Below are positions 55,580-64,000 of a stretch of 64,000 nucleotides of DNA, one piece after another; the first letter of the stretch is position 1, and the number at the start of each line of letters is the position of its first letter. The stretch is taken from NCBI RefSeq assembly GCF_019279795.1, contig NC_056735.1:1935399418-1935463417 (forward strand), read 5' to 3'. The notes below the pieces were generated by a model. It was not told the origin of the DNA, made no database searches, and saw only the letters and a list, made by a program, of their open reading frames with translations. The position numbers were made by a program, and so were the translations under genes. The DNA comes from Protopterus annectens. Lineage: Eukaryota; Chordata; Ceratodontiformes; Protopteridae.

Positions 55580-56390
55580 AATCAATGCCACAGAATAGAT
55601 TGAGCCTGTAAATATTAATAAATACGAGCAGAATGTATAGTACAACAGTGTTAATTCTTCGACCTAGCTCAGTAATCTCGTAATCTTTCAACCCAAGGCA
55701 AGATTAATTGCCGTTGCTGATGTCAGTGTTTTAGTGTGATATGAGGAAACTTCCTACGAGTTGTCTTTATTGGCAAGTTGCGCACGATAGCACACCCGCT
55801 AAAATTCCTTGAAGCTGAGTGCAGAGTGTTCAACAAATAGTTCGTTTGCTAAGTTCTGTTAAGTTAAAAGACAGTTTGAACTCAGTTTGAACACGGAGAC
55901 TTCTTAGCTAGTTGCGCACGATAGCACAAACGCTGAAATTCCTTGAAGCTGAGTACAGAGTGTTCAACAATTAATTCGTTGGCTGAGTTCAGTTTAATTA
56001 AAAGAAAGTTTGAACACAGGGACGTTCTTTTAAAGTTGTTTAAGATGCTATCAAGTCGTAAAACAGTAATTGATGTAGCAGTATTGGCTGAGTTCAATTA
56101 AATAACAGTTTGAACACAGGGAGTTACTTAGCAAGTTGCGCACGATAGCACATACTCTAAAATTCCTTGAAGCTAAGTACAGAGTGTTCAACAAATTGTT
56201 TGTTGGCTGAATTCAATTACATTAAAAGACAGTTTGAACACAGGGACGTTCTTTGAGAATTCTTTGAGATGCTGTCAAGTCATAAAACTGTAATTCATAT
56301 AACAGTGTTACCAGTCACTTTTAATCCGTTAGGTCCGGCACATATCCACAATCTAGGTTCGAACAGGAATCTGACGAAATTGAAATGTAA
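55580..56390 (-). repeat. PLE 2 5' region with tandem repeats
   Basis: AGTTGCGCACGATAGCAC recurs at about 55776, 55910 and 56134, each followed by AAATTCCTTGAAGCT and AGAGTGTTCAACAA. AGTTTGAACACAGGGA occurs between them. The imperfect units lie between the terminal repeat and ORF1 and could be promoter repeats. Confidence 0.8.
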
Positions 56391-56394
56391 AACA

Positions 56395-57015
56395 AACTTC
56401 CAACCAAGACTAGTAAGCAGCAACAATCAGAACCTTGACTCCTAGAGTTTGGTGCACAATCTTCTTTATTTCGAATAAAACTGGACCACAACGAAAACAG
56501 TAAAAACAGTTATGAACAGCAGTACTAAGCGCTTTCACCCTTCCATGTCAGGGCATCATCAGAGTACAAAATATATTAGCCTAGAACGTCCCTTAAATAC
56601 AAATACTTTGATTACTCTAATTACATAATTAGGTCAATCAACACTCATTAACAGAAGTTTGTGTTGTGTTGGCAGTGAATGAGAGATGCATTTAAAATAA
56701 GTTAAAATAAAACTGCTAATGCAAACATTAACCAAGAGTTGTAACCCATGTGTCACTTTGTTATAAAAATTTTTAAAAATGTTTTGTTCATACTACAAAT
56801 CCTCACACTAACGTAAACATTTTGTATAAATTTATTTAAATCTATTTTTATGTTTATATCACAAAATAATTTCAAATAAATTGTGTAATTGTGAATTGAT
56901 GTAATAAACATTTTTACCAATAATGTTGATTATTAAATGTAATAAATGTATATATAATAATTATTAAATAATAAATAATAAATAATAAATATTAAATATT
57001 AAGTATTAAATATTA
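56395..57015 (-). repeat. PLE 2 pseudo-LTR, copy at the 5' side
   Basis: Second direct copy of 50888-51514, upstream of ORF1 on the coding strand. Confidence 0.95.
56519..56567 (-). ncRNA. Hammerhead ribozyme motif, pLTR copy 2
   Basis: Identical to the motif at 51012-51060. Two copies in one transcript could self-cleave to release a unit-length RNA; this is inference. Confidence 0.8.
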
Positions 57016-57022
57016 TATTATA

Positions 57023-57091
57023 TTTTTATTCGAAATAAAGAAGATTGTGCACCAAACTCTAGGAGTCAAGGTTCTGATTGTTGCTGCTTAC
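57023..57091 (+). repeat. PLE 2 inverted terminal extension
   Basis: Reverse complement of about 50907-50975, ending at TGCTGCTTAC against the target duplication. Confidence 0.92.
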
Positions 57092-57108
57092 CAGAGTTGA
57101 ATAAAACA
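57092..57108 (+). repeat. PLE 2 target duplication, right
   Basis: CAGAGTTGAATAAAACA, identical to 50871-50887. Confidence 0.95.
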
Positions 57109-57269
57109 ATAATTGAATTCAGTTCAGAATGCAGTTTGAATAAATTGCATTTATTTTAACTGTATTTACTTTAATATTGCTACACACACAAGTGTACTAG
57201 CTTGCACTGCACTTGAATTGTTTTTAGTGGTGTTTTAGCTGCTTTTCTTTAAAAAAAAATAAAATAAAA

Positions 57270-59990
57270 TAAATTCTAAGCTTGTTTCCTGTCTTTCCTG
57301 TAAATAGTCTAGTCCAGATACAGATTTGCTGTACTCAGGACTGTTTATAAGCTTCTGAGACCCCCAAGCCTCTTTATGTTGGAGGGAAGCATTCTAGCTT
57401 ATCAGTGGGAGTGGTAAGCACTAGGTAGCCTATCTACCACAAGAGGATTGGTTTCTGGCCCAGAAATTGTAGTTTATTGGCCATTTGGGCTTTTTTTTCC
57501 ATCTCTTTCAACTTGCTGGTTTAAAAGCCTGCATTTGCGCATGTTTTCCGTCTTTCCTATAACTAGTCTAGTCCAGATACAGATTTTCTGTACCCAGGAC
57601 TGTTTGTAAGCTTCTGAGCCCCCCAAACCTTTCTGTGTTGGATGGAAGCCTTCTAGCTTATCAGTGGGAGTGGTAAGCACTAGGTAGCCTATCTACAACA
57701 CGAGGAGTGGTTTCTGGCCCAGAAATTGTAGTTTATTGGCCGTTTGGCCTGTCTTTTCCATCTCTTTCAACTTTCTGGTTTAAAAGCCCACATTTGTGCT
57801 TGTTTACTACCTTTCCTGTAACAAGTCCAGCCCAGATACAGATTTGCTGTATCCAGGACTGTATGTAAGCTTCTGAGCCACCAAGCCGTTCTGTGTCAGT
57901 AGGAAGCGTTCTAGCTTATCAGTGGAAGTGGCAAGCACTAGGTAACCTATCTACCACAAGAGGAGTGGATTCTGGCCCAGAAATTGTAGTTTATTGGCTG
58001 CTTGGGCAGGTTTTCCATCTCTTTCAACATTCTGGTTTAAAAGCCCACATTTGAGCTTGTTTCCTGCCTTTCCTTTAACTAGTCTAGTCCAGATACAGAT
58101 TTGCTGTATCCAGGACTATCTGCAAGCTTCTGAGCCCCCCAAACCTTTCTGTGTTGAATGGAAGCCTTCTAGCTTATTAGTGGGAGTGGTAAGCACTAGG
58201 TAGCCTATCTACCACACTAGGAGTGGTTTCTGGCCCAGAAATTGTAGTGTATTGCCCGTTTGGCCAGTTTTTTCCATCTCTTTCAACTTTCTGGTTTAAA
58301 AGCCCACATTTGTGCTTGTTTCCCACCTTTACTGTAACTAGTTTAGCCAGATACAGATTTGCTGCATCCAGGACTGTATGTAAGCTTCTGAGCTACCAAG
58401 CCTTTCTGTGTCAGTAGGAAGCGTTCTAGCTTATTAGTGGAAGTGGTAAGCACTAGATAACCTAGATACCACAAGAGGAGTGGATTCTGGCCCAGAAATT
58501 GTAGTTTATTGGCCGCTTGGGCAGGTTTTGCATCTCTTTCAACTTTCTGGTTTAAAAGCCTGCATTTGCGCTTGTTTCTTGTCTTTCCTGTAACTAGTCA
58601 AGTCCAGATACAGGTTTGCTGTATCCAGGACTCTCTGTAAGCTTCTGAGACCCCCAAACCTTTCTGTGCTGGAGGGAAGCGTTCTAGCTTATCAGTGGAA
58701 CTGGTAAGCACTAGGTAACATATCTACCACAAGAGGAGTGGATAATGGCCCAGAAATTGTAGTTTATTGGCTGTTTGGGCAGTTTTTCCCATCTCTTTCA
58801 ACTTTCTGGTTTAAAAGCCTACATTTGCGCTTCTTTTGCACCTTTCCTGTAACTAGTCTAGTCCAGATACATATTTGCTGTATTCAGTACTGTATGTAAG
58901 CTTCTGAGCCCCCCAAGCCTTTCTGTGTTGGAGGGAAGCCTTCTAGATTATCAGTGGAAGTGGAAAGAACTAGGTAACGTATCTACCAGAAGAGGAGTGG
59001 ATTCTGGCAAAGAAATTGTAGTTTATTGGCCGTTTGGACCGTTTTTCCATCTCTTTCAACTTTCTGGTTTAAATGTCCTCATTGATTCCCACCTTTCCTG
59101 TAACTAGTCTGGTCCAGATACAGATTTGCTGTATCCAGGACTGTATATAAACTTCTGAGCCCCCCAAGCCTTTCTGTGTTGGAGGGAAGCCTTCTAGATT
59201 ATCAGTGGAAGTGGTAAGCACTAGGTAACCTATCTACCATAAGAAGAGTGGTTTCTGGTCCAGAAATTGTAGTTAATTTATTTATTTCAGTCTGATGACC
59301 GGGGAGGTCCACTGGGCTCAGGAGCCCATTTTCAGTGGAGGCCCGGGGAGAAAAGCTCCACATTACATAGTAAACATTAAAATACAACAGATAAAATTAA
59401 GATTCAAAGATACAGATACATTAAGATACAACAGATAACATTAAGGTTTATGGATACAGGTAAATTGTAATACAATGACAGTATGAGGTACAGTGGTTAC
59501 ATAGCATATGAGTCATACGTTGACATGGTTGGTTCAAAGGTTACATAGAATCTGAGCCCTGTAATGGCAGAATGTTAGAACAAGCATAAATGTTAGGGAG
59601 GGGGAAAAAGGGACCGCAGACTATTTACAATATTTACCTTATATACACAAGACAACAGTAAAGAATAAGTAAAATTCATGGAGCAAACTTGTTGGAAATA
59701 GGAGTAGTATGGAAATACAATTAGTGTAGAGAGAGTAGAAGGCTAGGTGGGGAAAGTGCAATTGCACTTCCAATTAGAGAACAAGTAGGAATGGTGTTGG
59801 GTTTGAAGTTGTCAGGGTTTTCTGTTTTTTTTAATTTATTGGCCGTTTGGGCAGTTTTTCCATCTCTTTCAACTTTCTGGTTTAAAAGGCCTCATTTGCA
59901 CTTGTTTCCAACCTTTCCAGTAACTAGTCTAGTCCAGATACAGATTTGTTGTATCCAGGACTGTTTGTAAGCTTCTGAGTGGTGCCAAAG
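57270..59990 (+). repeat. Tandem ~258-bp promoter monomers of CR1 copy 3 (about 8.5 units)
   Basis: The anchor AGTTTATTGG (or a close variant) falls at 57471, 57730, 57988, 58246, 58503, 58761, 59020 and 59271. Spacings are 257-259 bp except the last. Each unit includes TAGTC(T)AGTCCAGATACAG, AAGCTTCTGAG, AAGCACTAGGTA and CTGGTTTAAAAGCC. The array precedes ORF1 and is interrupted at 59273-59840 by an L2-type insertion. The GTTTATTGG(T/C)CGTTT block is shared with the copy 1 monomer, so the arrays are homologous. Confidence 0.9.
59283..59830 (-). mobile_element. L2-type LINE 3' fragment inserted in a promoter monomer
   Basis: Bases 59310-59365 match, inverted, the 3' UTR of the L2-type element at about 34870-34935 (TTTTCAGTGGAGGC, GGGGA(G/A)AAAAGCTCCACATTA). 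TTAATTTATT at 59273-59282 and 59831-59840 is a 10-bp target duplication. The rest of the insert is not matched in the window, so it may be a related subfamily or SINE using the L2 3' end. Confidence 0.75.
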
Positions 59991-60159
59991 TTTGCTCTTC
60001 AATTTTTCGCTTAGATCTGTTAGTTCTCTCCTGTTCTGCACTTTTGCTAGCTTATTAGTCTGGCACTTTACCAGACTTCTTGTAGCAATTATTGTTGCAC
60101 CCAGAAGTGCTACCAACAGTAAATGATCTACAAGGAAACAGCTCCAGTACTTATTATTA

Positions 60160-60986
60160 ATGCCCAGCCCTCCAGGGATGTCTAAAGGTCAGTTCCCTGT
60201 GCTTTCTCCTATTAACATTGTGAAGTTAGGCATCCTAAGGCAATGTAGAAACTGCCTCATGTACACTGACAGCATTCTCTGCTTACCTCCCAACACTCAG
60301 ATGTGCGAGAGATGCACTTATATATCCAAATTGGAAGCCACGCACTCTCCAGCCAAGACTGCAATAGCTGGTCAAGAGGAGAAGGACAGCACTTGCACCA
60401 CACCACGTGGAACACATAGCACTCCAGAACACACACCAGCACTGCCTTCACATAAAAACACAAACCACACACCCACCTAAACGGAGGCTCTCAATAAAAA
60501 TCTACCCAAACAGCAGAGACCTTCAAGGCAGAAATGCACTCTATGACCACAACACTACACTAATCACGAGACACATAACTCTCCTAAACAGTGTGCCACT
60601 CAACCAAAGCCCCTGAGCAAAACAACATGCCCAACACACTAGTCATAGGTGACTTGATAGTGAGGCACACTGATGTCCCACTCACTAGTTTGAATAAGGA
60701 GAAAGTAGCAGTCAGCTGCCTATCAGGTGCCAGGATCTGCCACATAATGCATGCACTCAGGTTCCTCAACTACAGGTACAAATATGACTCTGTCATTGTA
60801 CATGTGGGTGTGAATGAACTGAGAGGTACTTCCCTGGACTACATGAAAAGAGACATGGCGGAGCTCTCAGATTATCTAGCCCAGATGGGTATGACCCTAG
60901 CCCTGAGCAACATCCTACCATCACCTAGAATGATACCACAGTACAAGCAGAATCAAAAATTGCCTACGTTTCTGGTGTCATTCTAA
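60160..60986 (+). pseudogene. CR1 copy 3 ORF1: zinc-finger / esterase, inactivated
   Basis: The first part (60160-60480) has LGILRQCRNCLMY and CERCTYISKLEA, the zinc-binding N-terminus. After frame breaks the esterase domain starts at 60618 (MPNTLVIGD). The nucleophile Ser of the GDS box is Leu and GVND is GVNE. The frame is lost near 60950, after which DGLHLSPLG-like sequence continues out of frame near 61045. Confidence 0.88.
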
Positions 60987-61126
60987 AGGGATCCAGTATC
61001 TGAATGCCCGGGATGACATGACTGACAAACCTTGATGCTTTGCCACAGATGGCCTGCATCTGTCACCCCTGGGCTTCTGGACACTGGCCAATGATCTTGC
61101 CACCCCTATAGTGCCTTTTTTAGGCA

Positions 61127-63963
61127 GTGTTCCAAGACCAAATTACCACCGTAACAGCTACAAACAAATGCAGTCTGAGGGTCATGCTGCTCAATGCTAG
61201 AAATCTAAATCACAAAATGCACTTGCTCAAAGCACTCCTTAAAATGGAGAATATCGACATTTATGTCATAACAGAGACCTTGTTCAAAGCAGCAGAGAGC
61301 ACCCCTGGACTACCAGGCTATAACTCATCCCACACCTTTTGGTCCCAGAACTTGGACCAAAGCTCCAAAGGTGATATTTTTCCATATTCATAAAGGATAT
61401 GCACACCTCCAGACTGGTAGCTCAGCATACCACATCAGAGTTACTTCAGGTTCAGCTAACATTGGGTAAGACAGTGATTCAGGTTGTAGCCTGCTACATG
61501 CCCCCAACCATGTCCCAAGACTCACACTCCACATTCCTAAGCAACCTGGAGAATATTAGTGTCCAACCTAGCACTGTCATACTGAGTGACTTCAAATACC
61601 CCTCTATTAACTGGGAAAACTACTCATGTACCAATACACTTGCCCAACGTTTCCTGGAATTCATTAATTCCAATGCCTTGGTCCAGCTCATTCTTACCCC
61701 CATTAGAGGTAGCAGCATCCTCAACTTGCTCATTACTAACATGGGTGACCGTTGTTCTACACCAATAGTCAACTCCCCCTTGTTAGATCCAACCAAAAAC
61801 TAATCACCTTGGAAATCCACAACCCCCCCCCCCCCCCGCAAAGGTAGCCACCATGAAAAACTTCTCCAAACCTAACTTTGGGCTCCTAAAAACAGAGGTG
61901 GCTAACTTCACGGCACCCATGGAAATGAAGAATAGTTGCAATACTGCCAAATCATACACCAGTGCACTGTATGAACACGTACACAAATGCATGGATCTCA
62001 CCATACCCAACAGAACCAATACACTCTCCTCCAAAAAAAAAAGGAAGCCAATCTGTGGTCCCCTGCCATAAACAAACTCTACAAAAGAAGGAGAAAACTG
62101 ATGTGGAATAAGGTGAAGTCCCAAGACTGGAAAAACTCCCTTATCAGCGTCAACAAAAAGTTGAGATCCCTCAACAAATCCTCTAAAGCTAGCTATGAAA
62201 ACAGAATTGCAGCAGATACTAAAGACAACCACAAAGCCTTCTATAGTTATGTAAAACATCTCCACAACAATAACCAGATTTGGTCTGAGCTACTGCACAA
62301 CACCTGTACTGAGCCAACAGACACTGCCAATATACTGGCCGACAAATTCAGTGCCAACTTTACACCTCCCCCAAAGGATCAATCACAATACCAGTAGATT
62401 CCTAGGCACCCAGTATTACTGCTGCACGGGTTAAAATAGCACTGTCCAAAGCCAAGAATACAGCTTTTATGGGACCTGATAATATCCCATGCTGTGTTCT
62501 ACATGAACTACAAAGTGAACTGACACCTCACCTGTGTGCCCTGTTCAATCACAGCCTAACCTCAGGCTTTGTCCCTACCGAATGTTGCACTGCTACAGTC
62601 ATCCCTCTCCACAAAGAAGGAATGACTACAGACCCTAGGAACTATCACCCATTTAGCCTGATGAGTCTGATATGCAAAGCTATGGAATGCATTATCATGG
62701 ACCTAATAAACAAGAATATAGGGAATCTCCAAACTCTGGATCCCACACAGTTTGGATTTGTGAAGTGTAGATCATGCCTGTTCAACCTGGTGAACTTCTT
62801 TGAGTCAGTCACCAGAGCTGTGGATGAAGGCAAGGTGGTTCATACAGCCTACCTTGATCTGGCCAAGGCCTTTGATACCATTCCTCACTCAGGAATCATA
62901 GAAACACTCACTAACCTAGGCATCAACCCCTATATCGCTAGGTGGGCTGCAAACTGTCTCACAGATAGAACCCATGGTGTGAAAGTTGCTGACTCCAAGT
63001 TAGACTGCTGACCAGTCACGAGTGGAGTCTCACAGGGTTCAGTCCTGTCTCCTGTTTGATATCTACTTCTCTGAAGTCGAGGCCAACACGAAGGGACTCT
63101 ATCTGACAAAGTTCACAAACAATTGCAAGTTGGAAGCTATTATTAACTCGCCAAGTGATGTTGACAACCTACAGAAAGGACTCAATGAGACCAACAACTG
63201 GTGTCAGAACCAAGGCCTTAAGCTCAATGCCAAAAATTGTGTCATCATACCCTTTAGGAAAATCCAGTTCCCATGAATTACTACATTGATGGTAGTCCAC
63301 TGAACACAGAAGGCGTTATAAGAGATCTGGGAACACAGGTTGACAACAACCTCTGTTTTGACCACCACACTGCCACTGTGGTCAGAAAGTCCTTCTATGT
63401 GGCACATGTCATTAATAAGGGTTTTGCATCCAGAAAGTAAGAGGTCATTGTCTCCCTCTACTCTTCCCTCATTAGGCCAATCATCGAGTACAATGCCCCA
63501 TTTGGTGTGTACCTCATTAGACACCTGCAACAACTGGAGAGGCCACTAATGTACCTCACAAAGAGGAACCTAGGCCTTAAACACTTGTCCTATATGGGCA
63601 GACTCAAAAAACTCCAACGATTCTCTGTCTTATATCACCTACCTAGAGGTGATCTCTGCTTGACTTACAAAGCCATGTCTGACCTAGCTCAGTTGGAAAT
63701 GCTACATCTAAAGAAATCCCAATCCCTCCACATCAGATGCACCAGATACCTCAACCTCATTACCACAATCAATAGAACATGCTGGAGGGACAAGTTGATA
63801 ACCCAGAGACTGCCCATGCTATGGAAAAGACTTTCCATACATGTCAAAAAGAGCACCTCACTGGCCCACTTCAACAGAAATCTTGATGAGTGGATGGGAA
63901 ATAGAAAATTCACCCCGGGGATCACCCCAGTGGCTCTAATCGACAGAGGCACTTGCAACTGAG
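61127..63963 (+). pseudogene. CR1 copy 3 ORF2: endonuclease + RT, inactivated
   Basis: Endonuclease: VMLLNARNLNHKMHLL, VITETLFK, then LSDFKYPSINWENY (the GDFN box is altered) and LITNMGD. RT from 62469: GPDNIPCCVLHELQ, TDPRNYHPFSL, DPTQFGFVKCRSC and AYLDLAKAFDTIPHSG. At about 63100-63130 the catalytic FADD is FTNN, so polymerase activity is lost. Later pieces (63507-63962) reach the C-terminal INRTCWRDKLI and ALIDRGTCN. At least six frame breaks or stops are present. A run of about 14 C lies near 61823-61837. Confidence 0.9.
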
Positions 63964-64000
63964 ATTGGGTGGCATGATGCCAGGGTAATACTATGGGCTA

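Larger units (their letters stand above)
50888..57091 (-). mobile_element. Penelope-like element 2, complete
   Basis: It is bounded by a perfect 17-bp target duplication. Two direct ~628-bp terminal repeats (50888-51514 and 56395-57015) enclose two minus-strand ORFs. Beyond the right repeat, 57023-57091 is an inverted copy of the first ~70 bp of the repeat, the tail arrangement seen in Penelope-like elements. Both repeats carry a hammerhead motif. Near-identity of the repeats indicates a recent insertion. Confidence 0.94.
38934..64000 (+). mobile_element. CR1-clade LINE, copy 3, with a heavily invaded 5' UTR
   Basis: The coding part is 60160-63963. Tandem ~258-bp monomers lie at 57270-59990. 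The sequence at 57109-57270 resembles the start of a CR1 copy 1 monomer (TGCATTT, TTAATATTGC, then GTTTCCTG and TAGTCCAG blocks), and 38934 begins CCAGGCTG as near the 5' end of copy 1. I therefore place the 5' end at about 38934. L1, PLE 2 and an L2-type fragment are nested inside. The 3' end runs off the window. Confidence 0.65.

Noticed and set aside
50888..57015. LTR retrotransposon or endogenous retrovirus because of long direct repeats
   Set aside because: The encoded RT carries a GIY-YIG domain, there is no gag-protease-integrase, and the inverted tail is PLE-specific.

Overview
The window looks like intergenic DNA from a large-genome vertebrate and is built almost entirely of transposable elements. 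I see no convincing host gene, rRNA or CRISPR. The mix of CR1, L2 and L1 LINEs, a tyrosine-recombinase DIRS element, two Penelope-like elements (PLEs), PIF/Harbinger DNA transposon relics, MITEs and a tRNA-derived SINE fits a lungfish best. A salamander, caecilian or other repeat-rich fish-grade vertebrate is possible. The species guess is inference and weak; 'vertebrate' is firmer.

Layout. 1-6643 (-): CR1 copy 1 with ORF2 (endonuclease/RT), ORF1 (zinc finger + SGNH esterase), a unique 5' UTR and four ~698-bp tandem promoter monomers; its 3' end lies off the window. 6644-10040 and 15520-31600: old, decayed sequence with two Myb/SANT relics and one transposase relic of Harbinger type, palindromes, MITEs, tandem repeats and a fossil CR1 piece. 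10041-15519 (-): a complete DIRS element (gag, RT-RNase H, tyrosine recombinase) with ~150-bp inverted terminal repeats and an internal complementary region that fixes both ends to the base. 31600-34972 (+): a near full-length L2-type LINE with a 2A-like motif at its N-terminus. 35227-37693 (+): a 5'-truncated PLE.

38934 to the right edge is a nest. The outermost layer is CR1 copy 3 (+). Its 5' UTR holds ~258-bp promoter monomers and was interrupted by an L1 (about 39909-50641, -), a complete PLE (50888-57091, -, 17-bp target duplication) and an L2-type 3' fragment (59283-59830). The L1 was itself hit by a 3' CR1 fragment (about 47866-49837) inside ORF1 and by a tRNA-SINE (45054-45316).

The most notable items are the exact DIRS end/ICR architecture; hammerhead-ribozyme motifs in both PLE terminal repeats; two unrelated-looking but homologous CR1 promoter-monomer arrays; a 482-codon open frame joining L1 ORF1 to the CR1 RT; a dense block of nested palindromes at 25665-26078; and a 25-bp direct repeat abutting the 5' ends of the two outward-facing CR1 elements. 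Several frame breaks lie in homopolymer runs, which raises the possibility of assembly errors rather than biological decay.
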